DNA from: Amycolatopsis australiensis | GTDB taxonomy: Bacteria; Actinomycetota; Actinomycetes; Mycobacteriales; Pseudonocardiaceae | Length of the DNA stretch: 64,000 nucleotides | Reading direction: 5' to 3' | Assembly: GCF_900119165.1 (NCBI RefSeq) | Contig: NZ_FPJG01000006.1 | Span: 3,782,001 to 3,846,000 of the forward strand | Position numbers and translations under genes: made by a program | Shown here: positions 27,701 to 36,195 of the stretch, one piece after another | Position numbering within the stretch: the first letter of the stretch is position 1 | Layout of the letters: each line of letters starts with the position of its first letter | Notes under the pieces: model-generated | The model's database searches: none | Seen by the model: only the letters and a program-made list of their open reading frames with translations | What the model was told of the DNA's origin: nothing

Positions 27701-29161
27701 CTCGTCGAGGCCGGGTACGACCGGATCCGCGAGCTGTTCGACCGGCTGCTGGCGTGGTTCGAGGCCGGGGTGCTGACGCCGCTGCCGGTCACCGCGTGGG
27801 ACGTCCGGCGCGCGCCCGCGGCGTTCCGGCACGTCAGCCAGGCCAAGCACGTCGGCAAGGTCGTGCTGACCGTTCCCGCGCCGCTCGACCCCGGGGGCAC
27901 CGTGCTGGTCACCGGCGGCACCGGCGGCCTCGGCCGCGTGCTGGCCCGCCACCTCGCCGCCGGCGGGGTGCGGCACCTGCTGCTGGCGAGCCGGCGCGGC
28001 CCGGCCGCGGACGGCGTCGACCGGCTGCGCGCCGAGCTGGCCGAGCTGGGCGCCCAAGCCTCGGTCGTGGCCTGCGACGCGGCCGACCGGGACGCGCTGG
28101 CGCGGCTGCTGGCGGACGTGCCGCGGCAGCACCCGCTGACCGCGGTGGTGCACGCGGCCGGGGTGCTCGACGACGGGCTGGTCGGCTCGCTCACGCCGGA
28201 CCGGCTGGACACCGTGCTGCGGCCCAAGGTCACCGCGGCGGTCAACCTGGCCGAGCTGACGCGGGAGCTGGACCTGTCCGCCTTCGTGCTGTTCTCCTCG
28301 GCGGCCGGGGTGCTCGGCGCGCCGGGCCAGGCCGGCTACGCGGCCGCGAACGCGTTCCTCGACGCGCTGGCCCGGCAGCGGCGCTCGGCCGGGCTGCCCG
28401 CGCTGGCGCTGGCCTGGGGGCCGTGGCGGCCGGACGGCGGCATGACGGCCGGGCTGGCCGAGGCCGACGTCCGCCGCATGGCCCGCTCCGGCATCCCGCC
28501 GCTGCCCGCGGAGCAGGGGCTGGCCCTGTTCGACGCCGCGGTGGGCTCGCCCGACGCGGTGCTCGTGCCGATGCTCGTCGACGCGCGGGCCTGGGGCCCG
28601 TCGGACGTCCCGGAGCAGCTGCGCGGACTGGTCCGTCCCGGCTTCCGGCGGCGGACGGCCGACACCGGCCAGGGCGAAGCCGGTCTTCGGGAGCGGCTGG
28701 CGGGGATGTCCGGCGACGACCGGCGCCAGGCGCTGCTGGACCTGGTGTGCGCGCAGGCGGGCGCGGTGCTGGGCCACGGCGGCGCCGTCGACCCGGCGCG
28801 GGTGTTCAAGGAGCTGGGGTTCGACTCGCTGACCGCGGTGGAGCTGCGCAACCGGCTCGGCGCGGCGAGCGGTGTCCGGCTGCCCGCGACGCTGATCTTC
28901 GACTACCCGACACCGGCCGCGCTGGCCGGGTTCCTCGGCGAGGAGCTGTTCCCCGCGTCCGGGTCCGAAGAGGACATCCGCGGGGTGCTCGCGTCGATTC
29001 CGTTGGCGCGGGTGCGCGAAGCGGGCTTGCTCGACGCGCTGCTGAAGCTGGCCGGCCGCGCCCCGGCGCCGGAGCCGGTTCCCGAGTCCGGCGACGACGA
29101 GCTGGGCGAGCTGGAGGTCGACGACCTCGTGCGGCTGGCGCTCGGCGCCGAAGAGGGCTGA
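18749..29161 (+). CDS. Bimodular type I polyketide synthase (KS-AT-KR-ACP / KS-AT-DH-ER-KR-ACP)
   Basis: A 3470-residue enzyme. An N-terminal coiled-coil docking segment ([20 protein letters not shown]) shows it receives a chain from another PKS protein. Module one: KS (~32-455, Cys205 in DTACSSS), AT (~550-870, Ser642 in GHSIGE, HAFHSP near 735), KR (NADPH site TGGAGSLGG near 1052, Tyr1196, LDD motif) and ACP (Ser near 1346). Module two: KS (Cys1571), AT (Ser2012, HAFHSP), DH (His2314 in [10 protein letters not shown], Asp2480 in [10 protein letters not shown]), ER ([16 protein letters not shown] near 2764), KR (Tyr3197, LDD) and ACP (Ser3360). Both ATs carry the malonyl-type HAFH motif. Module one should leave a B-type hydroxyl; module two should leave a fully reduced methylene. 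A C-terminal acidic docking region and no thioesterase show the chain moves on. Confidence 0.96.
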   Translation: MSDDKLREYLKKVTADLYRTRERLRDAEDREHEPIAVVGMSCRYPGGVRSPEDLWDLVAAGRDAISGFPVNRGWDLDALYDPDPDRAGKCYTRQGGFLHDADQFDPGFFGISPREAQTIDPQQRLLLETAWEAFERGGLDPASLRGSRTGVFAGVMYNDYATRLTGLPASLEGYVGNGSAASIASGRVAYTFGLEGPAITVDTACSSSLVALHWATQALRRGECSLALAGGVAVMSTPVTFIGFSRQRGLSPDGRCRSYADSADGTGWGEGAGFLLLERLSDAQRHGHPVLAVVRGSAVNSDGASSGLTAPNGPSQQRVIRAALADAGLSASDVDVVEGHGTGTTLGDPIEVQALLATYGRDRAGRPPLWLGSAKSNLGHTQAAAGVGGVIKMVMALRHERLPRTLHADVPTSKVDWDAGEVRLLQEAVAWPAGDRPRRAGVSSFGVSGTNAHTILEQAPAAEPVAEAPARPGPVPAVLSAKSAEALRAQATRLLSRVDGQRPADLAFSLATTRAAFEHRAVVLAETAEELRAGLTELAEGRAPAGETRPGKTAYVFAGQGAQQPGMGRQLSAAFPVFAAAFDEICAGFAAAGLPGLRELIDDGEALGRTEVTQPALFAVEVALHRLLVSWGLTPDFVVGHSIGELAAAHVAGVFDLPDACRLVAARARLMQSASGAGAMVSLRATEEAVRPLLGDGVSVAAVNGPEAVVVSGDAGAVEAIAAQFAESKRLRVSHAFHSPHMDPVLAGFRAVAETVSYAPPKIPVVSNVTGEPADVGSAEYWTRHIRAAVRFHDGLRWLAAHRVTRFVTPGPGGDTAAMAAECVPDALVVPVLRRGRPEARTFTEAVGRLHVAGFSPDWTAVFAGRGARAVDLPTYAFQRERHWLDGQRAAEPAGALYRVERVPVTGAGPARDAVGWHELDPAADVPPVVHFRCEASGDVLTAAHGLAAEALAALQAWLADDRYARAKLVFVLRDALPGAAVRGLVRSAQAEHPGRFVLADVAADADLATALSAVLATGEPEAAYAGGEVTVPRLAEPPEAEPGPGFGPDGTVLITGGAGSLGGALARHLVRAHGVRSLVLAGRRGPDSPGAPELQAELAAEGAEVRLAACDVTDREALAGLLGTIESLTAVVHAAGVLDDGVVAALTPDRLAAVLRPKLDAAWHLHELTAGLGLTAFVLFSSAAGVLGGAGQGNYAAANTFLDALAAHRRAHGLPGVSLAWGPWTPDGGMTGQLTGADVARMRHGGVRPLAARDALRLFDRAIAGSDAVVVPIDFAVDALDATRPLLGGLTGKREPRSGFAGVPPADRPAAALDLVRGQVAAVLGHASTAAVRPDRPFADLGFDSLTAVELRNALGRETGLTLPSTLVFDHPTPRALAEHLLGAAGPGPAENAAHDGDPIAIVAMSCRFPGGVSSPEQLWQLLADGRDVISPFPADRGWDLDTLYHPDPGHPGTCYTREGGFLDDVAGFDPEFFEVSPREAVAMDPQQRLLLETAWEAFERAGIDPVTLRGSRTGVFAGTNGQDYSSVLRDAPDDVAGHLGTGNAASVLSGRVSYTFGLEGPAVTVDTACSSSLVALHLAAQALRGGECSLALAGGVTVMSTPAGFVEFSRQRGLAEDGRCKAFAEAADGTGWSEGAGILLLERLSDARRHGRRVLAVLRGSAVNQDGASNGLTAPNGPAQQRVIRAALADAGLAPSEVDAVEAHGTGTRLGDPIEAQALLATYGQDRDRPLWLGAIKANLGHTQAAAGVAGVIKMVLALEHGTLPRTLHAGVPSARVDWTAGNVRLLAEAVAWPAGGRPRRAAVSAFGFSGTNAHAVLEEAPEHVLPESGADTPDTALWPLSGRSEAALAAQAAALLPVAEAGHGRHAVGAALAARTAFDHRAVVLAPDRDTALRNLRLLAEGGEGPGVVRGRVAGEGRSAFLFTGQGAQRPGMGLALREEFGVFAETFDAACALFDRELDVPLRRVIAEGGADLDRTCFTQPALFAVEVALFRLLESWGLAPDFVMGHSIGELAAAHVAGVLSLEDACTLVAARGRLMQALPAAGAMVALRATEAEVRPLLTASAGIAAVNGPASVVVSGAAEDVLGIAAHFEKQGRDTKRLRTSHAFHSPLMDPMLAGFGEVAAGLSYRDPVLGVVSNRTGRPATAAELRSPEHWVRHVRDAVRFADGVGWLASRGVTRFVELGPDAVLAAMVPDCVDGEVFVTATQRRTRPDVETVLTAVADAHVHGLSPDWSALVPAGQERPQLPTYPFQRRRFWPGTAAGRAGDVATAGLAASPHPFLGATAELAGAAGVLGTGRISLRTHPWLADHGIGGSVLFPGTAFVELAVDAGDRAGCTRIEELTLGAPLVLPAAGAVRLQVLTGAPDESGACPLTIHSRPEDAPADSAWTLHASGVLTAGVPARGEDFPEWPPPGAEPLETAGLYEELAGSGFGYGPVFRCLRQAWRAGEDVYAEVELPEDAAADGGAFGLHPALLDAVLHAAAFLPFPPAAHGRLPFSWRGVSLHAEGARGLRVRLTRTGEESLAMAVADSAGRAVATVDSLALREFSPEQLAGGPVRDALYRLSWPVHAEGPAGVPSWVLAPEAALDALTEVPDVVVVPFATRPVREAAHDALALVRTWLADDRFAAAKLALHTCGAVETEEGAGPVDPALAAVWGLVRSAQSEHPGRFVLVDSDGAGDLAETVATALATGENQIAVRGGAPRVARLTRESEALAVPAGNWRVDIADRGTLDGLTVVPCPGFAGPVAPGAVRIAVRAAGVNFRDVLNTLGMYPGPPTAPGLEGAGVVTAVGDGVTRFAAGDRVMGMFGGAFGPVAEVDERLLCPLPAGMTFAQGASVPVVFLTALYALTDLAGLRPGERVLVHAAAGGVGMAAVQIARQLGAEVYGTASTGKWATLRASGLPDDHIASSRTLDFEREFLAATGGDGVDVVLDSLAGDFVDASLRLLPRGGRFLEMGKTDVRDPQHVAAGHPGVAYQAFDLVEAGYDRIRELFDRLLAWFEAGVLTPLPVTAWDVRRAPAAFRHVSQAKHVGKVVLTVPAPLDPGGTVLVTGGTGGLGRVLARHLAAGGVRHLLLASRRGPAADGVDRLRAELAELGAQASVVACDAADRDALARLLADVPRQHPLTAVVHAAGVLDDGLVGSLTPDRLDTVLRPKVTAAVNLAELTRELDLSAFVLFSSAAGVLGAPGQAGYAAANAFLDALARQRRSAGLPALALAWGPWRPDGGMTAGLAEADVRRMARSGIPPLPAEQGLALFDAAVGSPDAVLVPMLVDARAWGPSDVPEQLRGLVRPGFRRRTADTGQGEAGLRERLAGMSGDDRRQALLDLVCAQAGAVLGHGGAVDPARVFKELGFDSLTAVELRNRLGAASGVRLPATLIFDYPTPAALAGFLGEELFPASGSEEDIRGVLASIPLARVREAGLLDALLKLAGRAPAPEPVPESGDDELGELEVDDLVRLALGAEEG

Positions 29162-29168
29162 ACGCGAA

Positions 29169-29213
29169 GCGGCCGCCCTGGTGCACCCCCCGACGGGACA
29201 CCAGGGCGGCCGC
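29169..29213. terminator. Strong hairpin after the PKS gene
   Basis: GCGGCCGCCCTGGTG and CACCAGGGCGGCCGC are perfect 15-bp complements around a 15-base loop. The hairpin begins 8 bases after the PKS stop and precedes a convergent small gene, so it can terminate from both sides. Confidence 0.8.
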
Positions 29214-29233
29214 CGAGCCGCCGGAAAGTGCTT

Positions 29234-29449
29234 TCAGGAAATGAAGAAGCGGCGCCGCCCGGCGGCCGTCGTCCGGCGGGTGGCGGCGCTGCGGACGAAG
29301 AACGCCAGTCCCGCGACGATGGTCACCACCCCGCCGATCACGCCGATCGTGTGCTGGCCCGCGTTGACGATGATCGCGACGCCGCCCGCGACGAGGATCA
29401 GTCCCATGACGAGGGAAACGAACGGGCGGCCGCCTTGTTCTTTGGCCAT
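29234..29449 (-). CDS. Two-segment small membrane protein
   Basis: A 71-residue protein starting MAKEQGGRPF with a GAGG-type ribosome site (GAGGAGTTTTTCCG). It has two hydrophobic segments (FVSLVMGLILVAGGVAIIVN and TIGVIGGVVTIVAGLAFFV) and an Arg-rich end. Function unknown. Small DUF-type membrane proteins like this are common in actinomycetes and it may be a resident gene or an insert. It is convergent with the PKS gene and shares its terminator. Confidence 0.6.
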   Translation of the reverse strand: MAKEQGGRPFVSLVMGLILVAGGVAIIVNAGQHTIGVIGGVVTIVAGLAFFVRSAATRRTTAAGRRRFFIS

Positions 29450-29561
29450 CGGAAAAACTCCTCGGAAACGGTGGTCGACGAAATGTCGTGTGTTCCGATT
29501 CAAGCACGGCGCACTGCGTGCCGATCAGTCCCAGAAAGTGGTCTTCCGGGCCGTGGAGGTG

Positions 29562-29573
29562 CAACTTTGGTTG
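29562..29573. promoter_or_regulatory. CAAC-N4-GTTG dyad before the ABC exporter
   Basis: CAACTTTGGTTG (extended GCAAC...GTTGC) lies about 90 bases upstream of the ABC ATPase start in the promoter region between it and the small membrane gene. Same form as the dyads at 13911 and 37909. Candidate operator only. Confidence 0.35.
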
Positions 29574-29664
29574 CGGCGACAAGCCACCTTGTGCCGTAGC
29601 AGACCAGGCCGGGGAAGCGGTTCACTGGTCTTCAGGTACACGGGAGCGAAAACGGAGCAGGCGC

Positions 29665-30636
29665 TTGATCACAGCACGAGATCTGACGAAGCGATACGGG
29701 GACACGACGGCCGTGCGCGGCCTGTCCTTCGACATCAAGCCCGGCGTCGTGACCGGATTCCTGGGCCCGAACGGCGCGGGCAAGTCGACCACCATGCGGA
29801 TGATCCTCGGCCTGGACGCCCCCAGCGGCGGCTCGGTGACGGTCAACGGCAAGGCCTACCGCGACCTGCCCGCGCCGATGCGGGAGGTCGGCGCGCTGCT
29901 CGACGCGAAGGCCGTCCAAGGCTCCCGCACGGCGTACCGGCACCTGCAGTGGGTGGCGCAGGCCGGCGGCATCCCGCGCAAGCGCGTCGACGAGGTGCTC
30001 GACACCGTCGGCCTCACCGACGTCGCGGGCAAGAAGGTCGGCAACTTCTCGCTCGGCATGTACCAGCGGCTCGGCATCGCGACCGCCCTGCTGGGCGACC
30101 CGCCGACGCTGCTGTTCGACGAGCCGGTCAACGGCCTCGACCCCGAGGGCATCTACTGGATCCGGACGCTGATGCAGGACCTCGCCGCCGAGGGGCGGAC
30201 GGTCTTCGTCTCCAGCCACCTGATGAACGAGATGGAGGAGACGGCCGCGCACGTGATCGTGATCGGCCGCGGCGAGCTCATCGCCGACATGCCGATCACC
30301 GAGTTCACCCAGCGCAGCGCCCGCAGTCACGTCCACGTGGTCTCCCCGGACGCCACCGAGCTGGCCGAAGCGCTGGAGCGCGCGGGCGGCAAGGTGACGA
30401 AGCTGGCGGACGGCTCGCTCAACGTCGCCGGCCTCGACGCGCCGGAGATCGGCGACCTCGCGCTGGAGCGGCGGCTCGGGCTGCACGAGCTCACGCCGGT
30501 CCGGGCCAGCCTGGAGGCCGCGTTCATGGACCTCACCAAGGACAGCGTGCAGTACCGCTCGCACGGCGCGGCGCCCCCGGAGGAGCACAAGGTCCTCGAG
30601 ACGGTGCGGGCGCTCGCGTCGGAAGGGAAGGAATGA
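29665..30636 (+). CDS. ABC transporter ATPase, DrrA-type
   Basis: A 323-residue nucleotide-binding protein with Walker A GPNGAGKST (about residues 34-42), signature NFSLGMYQRLGIA, Walker B LLFDEPVNGLDPEG and the switch histidine in VFVSSHLMNEME. A C-terminal extension of about 90 residues follows the ATPase fold, as in DrrA-type drug exporters. TTG at 29665 is chosen because CGGAG lies seven bases before it and the protein then begins at the first beta strand. It is followed two bases later by its permease. The pair, next to the PKS, is a likely export and self-protection system. Confidence 0.9.
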   Translation: MITARDLTKRYGDTTAVRGLSFDIKPGVVTGFLGPNGAGKSTTMRMILGLDAPSGGSVTVNGKAYRDLPAPMREVGALLDAKAVQGSRTAYRHLQWVAQAGGIPRKRVDEVLDTVGLTDVAGKKVGNFSLGMYQRLGIATALLGDPPTLLFDEPVNGLDPEGIYWIRTLMQDLAAEGRTVFVSSHLMNEMEETAAHVIVIGRGELIADMPITEFTQRSARSHVHVVSPDATELAEALERAGGKVTKLADGSLNVAGLDAPEIGDLALERRLGLHELTPVRASLEAAFMDLTKDSVQYRSHGAAPPEEHKVLETVRALASEGKE

Positions 30637-30637
30637 C

Positions 30638-31471
30638 GTGACGACCGCAACCGCGTCGCTGCCGGCGGCGAAGACTTCGCCCGGCATCGGGAACACGCTC
30701 GCCGCGGAGTGGACCAAGCTCCGTTCCGTCCGCTCGACCTGGGTCGTCGTCATCGCGGCGGCGGTGGTGAGCGTCGGGTTCTCCGTGCTGTTCAGCTTCC
30801 TGACCGAGCAGGACTACCAGAACCTGCCCGCCGGGCAGAAGATCGACTTCGACTCCGCCGGCACCAGCATGGTCGGCATGAACCTCGGCCTGATCCTGAT
30901 CTCGGTGCTCGGCGTGCTCGCCGTGTCGGGGGAGTACTCGACCGGGATGATGCGCCTGACCCTGGCCATCACGCCGCACCGCGGCCGGGTCCTGGTCGCC
31001 AAGGCCGTCGTGGTGGGGCTGCTGGCCTTCGTCCTCGGCACCCTGTTCGCCTCGGCCGCGTTCTTCGTCGGCCAGCTGGTCCTCGGCCTCAACCCGGCCA
31101 TCCCGACGCTGGGCCTCGGCGGTCCCGGCGTGCTGCGCAGCCTGCTCGGCTGGGGTGCGGAGATGGCGGCGTTCGCGCTGCTGGCGCTGTCGTTCGGCGT
31201 GATGATGCGCAGCGCGGCGGGCGCCATCGCCACGGCGATCGGCTTCATCTTCGCCCCGGCGATCCTCGGCGCGCTGCTGCCGACGTGGGTCCAACGCGAC
31301 ATCCTGGCCTACTTCCCGGCCTCGGCGGCGGAACAGCTCAGCACGGCGCAGCTGAAGCCGGACTCGGTGACCTACCTGGGTCCGCTGACCGGCGGCGGCA
31401 CCCTGCTCACGTGGGTGGCGGTGGCGCTGGTGGTGGCGTTCTCCCTGATGGGCAAGCGCGACTCCGGCTGA
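30638..31471 (+). CDS. ABC transporter permease, ABC-2 type
   Basis: A 277-residue integral membrane protein with six hydrophobic segments (for example VVVIAAAVVSVGFSVLFSF, LVAKAVVVGLLAFVLGTLFA, AIATAIGFIFAPAILGALL, LLTWVAVALVVAFSLM). It has the usual large loop after the first segment and the GEYSTGMMRLTLAITPHR signature of ABC-2 permeases. GTG start with GGAAGGGAAGGAA in front, one base after the ATPase stop. It forms the membrane half of the exporter with the preceding gene; two copies of each would make the transporter. Confidence 0.9.
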   Translation: MTTATASLPAAKTSPGIGNTLAAEWTKLRSVRSTWVVVIAAAVVSVGFSVLFSFLTEQDYQNLPAGQKIDFDSAGTSMVGMNLGLILISVLGVLAVSGEYSTGMMRLTLAITPHRGRVLVAKAVVVGLLAFVLGTLFASAAFFVGQLVLGLNPAIPTLGLGGPGVLRSLLGWGAEMAAFALLALSFGVMMRSAAGAIATAIGFIFAPAILGALLPTWVQRDILAYFPASAAEQLSTAQLKPDSVTYLGPLTGGGTLLTWVAVALVVAFSLMGKRDSG

Positions 31472-31482
31472 GCACCCCGCCA

Positions 31483-31532
31483 CGGTCGTGAGCGGCAAAC
31501 AGGGTCAGAACCCTGTTTCCGGCTCACGACCG
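31483..31532. terminator. Long palindrome between convergent genes
   Basis: CGGTCGTGAGC...AAACAGGGT pairs with ACCCTGTTT...GCTCACGACCG, forming a ~22-bp interrupted stem. It overlaps the last codons of the convergent glycosyltransferase. A relative with the same outer (GGTCGTGAG/CTCACGACC) and inner (AAACAG/CTGTT) arms sits at 53821-53871. Probable bidirectional terminator and member of a dispersed palindrome family. Confidence 0.7.
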
Positions 31533-32720
31533 GGCGTGGCCGAGGATCCGGTCGGCGGCGGTCACGGCACCGCCGCTTTCGCGCGTGTGGTCGCGCATCG
31601 CCCGCATCCTCGCGCCGATGCCTTCGTCCGCCGCGACGGCCAGCACGGCGTCGCGGATCCGTTCCGGCGTCACCTCCGCACGCGGCAGGCGGTGGCCGAG
31701 GCCCAGCTGGACCACCCGCTCGGTGTTGACCTCCTGCTCGCCGTGCATCGGCACCAGCACCAGCGGCGTCCCGCAGTAGAGCGCCTCCATCACGCTGCCC
31801 ATGCCCGCCGACGTCACGAACGCCGACGCGTGCCGCAGCACCGCCGGGTGCGGGACCCACGGGCGTGCCTCGACGTTCGGCGGCAGCGGACCCAGCGATG
31901 CCGGGTCGGTGCCGCCGCCGAGGGTCATCACCACCGTCCACGGCAGGTCCGCGAACGCGCGGGCGCACTGCCGGAAGAAGCCGGGCTGGTCGTTGAAGGC
32001 GGACGTGCCCAGGGATACCAGCAGCACCGGGTCGCCGTTCGCGGGCGGCTCCCAGCCGGTCAGGGGCCGCTGCGGGCCGAAGCACGGGCCGGTGAACGTG
32101 TGCCGCGCGTCGAACGTCTCGCCCGCGTACTGGAAGCCGCGGGGGATCAGGACCAGCTTGTGGTCGCGGCCGTCGTCGAGGAACTGCTCCGCCGTCCGGC
32201 CGGGTGCTTCGGCCGCCAGCAACGCGGTCAGATCGGCGGCGAAGTCGTGGTCGCCGGCCACGCTGTCCACATCGTCCACTTCGGCGGAGGGGAAGCGGGC
32301 GACGTGCGCGGGCAGCGAATAGTGCTCATTGGAAGCGAAACACGCCGACAGCTGGACCGTCGGGCACGCGACGTCGTGGGCCAGCACCCGGCCCGCGATC
32401 CACATGGTGGAGTCGAAGGCGAGCACGCCGGGCGGGTCGTCCGCCAGGAGCTTCCGCAGCGGCGCCAGCGGCGCCAGGCAGCTGCCCGCGCCCGTGAGCG
32501 CGGCGGCGAGCCGGTGCGCACCCGGGTCCGCGCCCGCCGGCTCGGCGTAGGCGACCGGGGTCGCGCCGGTGGCCGCGATCCGGTCCGCGAAGCCGCCGCC
32601 GGTGGCCACGGTGACCCGATGGCCGCGCCGGACCAGCTCGCCGAGGATGTCGAGCACGGGCGTCACGTGCCCGTGTCCGGGCAGGGTGCAGACCACGACG
32701 TGTTCGGTCACACCGGCCAT
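31524..32720 (-). CDS. MGT-family glycosyltransferase (GT1, GT-B fold)
   Basis: A 398-residue glycosyltransferase. Acceptor domain start VVVCTLPGHGHVTPVLDIL with His in GHGHVTP; donor domain with VLLVSLGTSAFNDQPGFF, EARPWVPHPAVLRHASAFV and the sugar-nucleotide pocket TSAGMGSVMEALYCGTPLVL. Several segments are shared with the glycosyltransferase at 55314 (QLSACFASNEHYSL versus QLSATVASNEHFSL), so the two look like paralogues. ATG at 32720 is preferred over an upstream start that adds MRGAS. It is divergent from the pyrrole-pathway dehydrogenase gene and convergent with the ABC exporter. It could attach a sugar to the aglycone or inactivate the product in the cell. Confidence 0.88.
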   Translation of the reverse strand: MAGVTEHVVVCTLPGHGHVTPVLDILGELVRRGHRVTVATGGGFADRIAATGATPVAYAEPAGADPGAHRLAAALTGAGSCLAPLAPLRKLLADDPPGVLAFDSTMWIAGRVLAHDVACPTVQLSACFASNEHYSLPAHVARFPSAEVDDVDSVAGDHDFAADLTALLAAEAPGRTAEQFLDDGRDHKLVLIPRGFQYAGETFDARHTFTGPCFGPQRPLTGWEPPANGDPVLLVSLGTSAFNDQPGFFRQCARAFADLPWTVVMTLGGGTDPASLGPLPPNVEARPWVPHPAVLRHASAFVTSAGMGSVMEALYCGTPLVLVPMHGEQEVNTERVVQLGLGHRLPRAEVTPERIRDAVLAVAADEGIGARMRAMRDHTRESGGAVTAADRILGHARS

Positions 32721-32805
32721 GCTCGCACCGCGCATTCTGGGATTTCGCCAGACGTGCCGCCGTTAGCCTGGGCCGCGAAGAGGCCGTCGCGGTGGAGGTG
32801 GGCAG

Positions 32806-33936
32806 GTGGAGTTCGGCTGGACCGCGGACCAGCGGCAGCGCTACGACCGGACGGTGGCCGACACGCGGGCGGCCTTCCCCGTCGAACCGGAATACGTGTT
32901 CAGCCGCGAAAAATGGGCGCTGCTCGGCAAGTCCGGAGTGCTGGGTGCGAGCGTGCCTGCCGCGTACGGCGGCGGCGGCCTCACCGCGCTGGACACCGCG
33001 CGCGTGTTCGAAGCGGCCGGGCGCGGCTGCCCGGACACCGGGCTGGTCTTCGGCGCGGCCGCGCACCTGTTCGCCTGCACCATGCCGATCGTGGACTTCG
33101 CCCCGGCGGCGGTACGCGACCGGCTCCTGCCCGGCCTCGCCACCGGGGACCTCGTCGCCGGCAACGCGATGACCGAGCCCGAAGCGGGTTCCGACGTCGG
33201 CGCGCTGCGGGCCACGGCGACCGCCACGGACGGCGGGTACCTGCTCAACGGCGTCAAGAGCTTCGTCAGCAACGGCCCGGTCGCCGACGTCCTGGTCACG
33301 TACGCGGTCACCGACCCGGCCGCCGGCCACTGGGGGATCACCGCGTTCGCGCTCGACGCGCACCGGCCGGGCGTCACCCTCGGGGAGCCGTTCGGCAAGC
33401 TCGGCATGGAGGGCTGCCTGGCCTGCGAAGTCACCTTCACCGACTGTTTCGTCCCTGAGGAAACGGTTCTCGGGGAACCCGGCCAGGGCTCGGCGATCTT
33501 CCAGCATTCGATGGGCTGGGAGCGGGCGTGCCTGTTCGCGCTGTACCTGGGGGTCCAGGACCGGCTGCTCGACCGCTGCCTCGCGCACGTGCGCGACCGC
33601 CGTCAGTTCGGCAAGCGGCTCGCGGAGTTCCAGTCGGTGTCCAACCGGGTCGTGGAGATGAAACTGCGGGCCGAAAGCGCCCGCCTGCTGCTGTACCGGG
33701 CGTGCTGGGCGCTGGACGAGGGCGAGGACGCGACGCTGTTCGCGGCGCTGTCGAAGCTCGCGGTGTCCGAGGGCACGGTGGCGAGCGCGACCGACGCCGT
33801 GCAGCTGTTCGGCAGCCGCGGCTACCTGCGCGAGCACGGCGTCGAAGCCGCGCTGCGGGACGCGATCGGCGGGACGATCTTCTCCGGCGCGTCGGACGTG
33901 CAGCGGCAGCTGGTCGCGATGGAACTGGGGTTGTGA
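32806..33936 (+). CDS. L-prolyl-carrier-protein dehydrogenase, PltE/RedW-type
   Basis: A 376-residue acyl-CoA-dehydrogenase-fold flavoprotein. Signature segments are NAMTEPEAGSDVGALRA (~residue 120), FQHSMGWERACLFALYLG (~225) and a C-terminal GTIFSGASDVQRQLVA. Together with SKLAVSEG and AVQLFGSRGYL these match the prolyl-S-carrier oxidases of pyoluteorin, prodigiosin and clorobiocin synthesis rather than true fatty acyl-CoA dehydrogenases. Reaction: four-electron oxidation of prolyl-S-PCP to pyrrolyl-2-carboxyl-S-PCP using FAD. It overlaps the adenylation gene by four bases (GTGA), as in related operons. The carrier protein it needs is 18 kb away at 52157. Confidence 0.9.
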   Translation: MEFGWTADQRQRYDRTVADTRAAFPVEPEYVFSREKWALLGKSGVLGASVPAAYGGGGLTALDTARVFEAAGRGCPDTGLVFGAAAHLFACTMPIVDFAPAAVRDRLLPGLATGDLVAGNAMTEPEAGSDVGALRATATATDGGYLLNGVKSFVSNGPVADVLVTYAVTDPAAGHWGITAFALDAHRPGVTLGEPFGKLGMEGCLACEVTFTDCFVPEETVLGEPGQGSAIFQHSMGWERACLFALYLGVQDRLLDRCLAHVRDRRQFGKRLAEFQSVSNRVVEMKLRAESARLLLYRACWALDEGEDATLFAALSKLAVSEGTVASATDAVQLFGSRGYLREHGVEAALRDAIGGTIFSGASDVQRQLVAMELGL

Positions 33937-35381
33937 ATACTGTGGACAGTCCGGAACTGCTGCACCAGCTGGTGATCGACGCTGCCGGGCGCACGCCGGA
34001 CGCCCCGGCCGTGCACGCCGGCGACACGACGGTGACCTACCGCGAGCTGGACCGGCTGGCCGCCCGGCAGGCGGCCGGCCTGCACGCGGCCGGGGTCCGC
34101 CGCGGCGACCGGGTGCTGATCTGGGCGGAGAAGAGCGCCGAGGTGGTGGCGCTGATGCAGGCGTCGTTGCGGCTGGGCGCGATCTACGTGCCGGTGGCGC
34201 CGTCGAACCCGGTTTCGCGGGTGCGGCTCATCGCCGACGGTTGCGCCCCGGCGCTGGTCGTCACCGGCGAAGCCGGGCTCGCGGCCGGCTGGGGCGACAA
34301 CCCGCCGCCCTTGAGCGGGTTCGCCGAACTGTCCACTGTCGATTCTCCGGTGCCGGTCGAGCCCGTCGGCCCGGACGAGCCCGCCTACATCCTCTACACC
34401 TCCGGGTCGACCGGCGCGCCCAAGGGCGTCCTGATCAGCCACCGCAACGCGCTGGCCTTCGTCACGTGGGCCGCGGCGGAAACCGGGCTGCACGCGGGCG
34501 ACCGGCTGGCCAACCACGCGCCGTTCAACTTCGACCTGTCCGTGTTCGACCTCTACGGCGCGTTCCTCGCGGGCGCGTCGGTCGACCTGGCCGGCGCGGA
34601 GCTGTCCTACTCGCCGGCCGAGCTGACGGAATTCCTGAGCGAACGCGGAATCAGCATCTGGTATTCGGTGCCTTCGGCGCTGCTGCTGATGATGCGGCAC
34701 GGCGGCCTGCTCGACCGGCCGGTCCCGGCGCGGCTGCGCGTCTGCGTGTTCGCCGGGGAGCCGTTCCCGATCGCGGGGGTGCGGGCGCTGCGCCGCGCGT
34801 GGCCGGACGTCCGGCTGTTCAACTGGTACGGCCCGACCGAGACCAACGTCGTGACCAGCCACGAGGTGACCGGCGCGGACCTCGGCCGCACCGGCGGCCT
34901 GCCGATCGGACGGCCCTGCTCGGGAGCGACGGTCACGCTGGCACCGGACGCCGAGATCGTCGTCTCGGGTCCGACGGTCATGCTGGGGTACTGGGGCGCG
35001 CCGCCGCAGCTCGGCGGCTACCGGACGGGTGACCTCGGCCGGTACGGCGAGCGAGGCGAGCTGGAGTACATCGGCCGCCGCGACGCGATGGTGAAGCTGC
35101 GCGGCCACCGCGTCGAGCTGGGCGAGATCGAGGCGGCCCTGTCCCGCCACCCGGCGGTCGCGCAGGCGGTGGTGGTGGTCGCGGGCACGGGCATCGACGC
35201 GAAGCTGCGCGCGGTGATCGTCCCACGCGCCGGCGAGCGCGTGACGCTGCTGGGCATGAAGGCCCACTGCGCGGCCCACCTGCCGCGGTACATGATCGTG
35301 GACGAGGTGACCGTGGTGGCGGAGCTCCCGCGCACGGCCAACGGCAAGACCGACCGCGCCGCCCTCGCCGCCACTCCCTGA
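33933..35381 (+). CDS. L-prolyl-AMP ligase, stand-alone adenylation enzyme (PltF type)
   Basis: A 482-residue NRPS-like adenylation protein. Core motifs in order: YILYTSGSTGAPKG (A3), FNFDLSVFDLYGAF (A4 region), NWYGPTETN (A5), GYRTGDLGRYGE (A7), RDAMVKLRGHRVELGE (A8) and the catalytic lysine in RTANGKTDR (A10). No carrier domain is fused, so it must load a free carrier protein. Coupling to the prolyl dehydrogenase gene and the PltL-like carrier at 52157 make L-proline the expected substrate. Start GTG at 33933 overlaps the upstream stop. Specificity is inferred from context because I did not extract the ten-residue binding code. Confidence 0.85.
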   Translation: MNTVDSPELLHQLVIDAAGRTPDAPAVHAGDTTVTYRELDRLAARQAAGLHAAGVRRGDRVLIWAEKSAEVVALMQASLRLGAIYVPVAPSNPVSRVRLIADGCAPALVVTGEAGLAAGWGDNPPPLSGFAELSTVDSPVPVEPVGPDEPAYILYTSGSTGAPKGVLISHRNALAFVTWAAAETGLHAGDRLANHAPFNFDLSVFDLYGAFLAGASVDLAGAELSYSPAELTEFLSERGISIWYSVPSALLLMMRHGGLLDRPVPARLRVCVFAGEPFPIAGVRALRRAWPDVRLFNWYGPTETNVVTSHEVTGADLGRTGGLPIGRPCSGATVTLAPDAEIVVSGPTVMLGYWGAPPQLGGYRTGDLGRYGERGELEYIGRRDAMVKLRGHRVELGEIEAALSRHPAVAQAVVVVAGTGIDAKLRAVIVPRAGERVTLLGMKAHCAAHLPRYMIVDEVTVVAELPRTANGKTDRAALAATP

Positions 35382-35398
35382 CTCCGGCCCCACGCCGG

Positions 35399-35441
35399 GA
35401 ATGCCACGCCGGGAGACCACAAGTCCCTCGACGTGGCATTC
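35399..35441. terminator. Hairpin between convergent genes
   Basis: GAATGCCACG (35399-35408) pairs with CGTGGCATTC (35432-35441). It lies 17 bases after the adenylation gene stop and 15 before the convergent methyltransferase stop, so it can serve both. Confidence 0.65.
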
Positions 35442-35455
35442 ACGACCCGTGCGGG

Positions 35456-36172
35456 TCAGGCGCGGGCGATGACGTAATGGGTCGGCAGGTCCAGGTTCGC
35501 GCCGTCGGCCAGGGTTTCCGTCGTGCGCAGCCGGAGTTCGCCGCCCTCGGTGATCGTGAAGCCCGCCTGCTCGTAGACCGTCTCCAGTTCCGCCTCGCCC
35601 GCCGCCGGCTGCAGGCCGATGCCGAAGTAGATCGAGACGCGCTCCAGCTTCGGCAGGTCGTTGGCCGGGTCCGCGATCAGCCGCTGCATGTACGTGTAGC
35701 TCGCCGGGGTCAGCTCCTGGTCGAACACGCACCCGCGCGTCCCGGCCAGCACCGCCAGGTTGCGCGTGCACGCCACGCGGCGGTCCACCGGCAGCTGGTG
35801 GATCACCCCCGACAGGTAGATGTTCACGTCGCCGTGGCGCTCGTGGAACGCCCGCACCGCCGCGTCGTCCAGGACGTCGAGCAGCTCGTACGCGACGTTG
35901 GCCGCGGGGTTCTCCGCCCGCGCCCGCTTCAGCGCCGCCTCGGCGATGTCGACGCCGACGACCCGGTCGTACAGCCCGGCCAGGTACTTCGTCTGCGTGC
36001 CGTTGCCGCAGCCGAGGTCGACCAGGGGCAGCTGCGGGTCGAAATGTGCCTTGAACAGCTCCGCGTGCGCCGCCGCGCCGTCCGCGGGCTCGCAGTCCCA
36101 GAACGCCGCGCCCGCGCGGTCCGGGAGGTCCGTCCAGTAGGCCTCCCAGACTTGCCCGTCCTTGTTCGCCAT
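35456..36172 (-). CDS. SAM-dependent class I methyltransferase
   Basis: A 238-residue protein with the SAM-binding motif I VDLGCGNGTQTKYLA (about residues 47-61), an acidic strand-two end VVGVDIAEAAL and a post-motif region NIYLSGVIHQLPVD. ATG at 36172 is chosen because GGAG lies nine bases before it; the in-frame ATG at 36181 sits directly on that site. It stands between the pyrrole genes and a secreted hexosaminidase and could methylate a sugar hydroxyl, the pyrrole or the polyketide. Nothing in the sequence decides between O- and C-methylation. Confidence 0.75.
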   Translation of the reverse strand: MANKDGQVWEAYWTDLPDRAGAAFWDCEPADGAAAHAELFKAHFDPQLPLVDLGCGNGTQTKYLAGLYDRVVGVDIAEAALKRARAENPAANVAYELLDVLDDAAVRAFHERHGDVNIYLSGVIHQLPVDRRVACTRNLAVLAGTRGCVFDQELTPASYTYMQRLIADPANDLPKLERVSIYFGIGLQPAAGEAELETVYEQAGFTITEGGELRLRTTETLADGANLDLPTHYVIARA

Positions 36173-36195
36173 CGTCGGCATCTCCTGACGCGGGA

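Noticed and set aside
17774..28777. A 3667-codon open frame on the minus strand opposite the PKS gene, and other long antisense frames (for example 57770-63967)
   Set aside because: They are mirror frames of high-GC coding sequence: composition is Arg/Gly/Pro/His low complexity with no domain, and the plus strand carries full PKS catalytic motifs.
32806..33936. Fatty acyl-CoA dehydrogenase of beta-oxidation
   Set aside because: GTGA coupling to a stand-alone adenylation gene and the FQHSMGWERACLFA segment match prolyl-carrier dehydrogenases.
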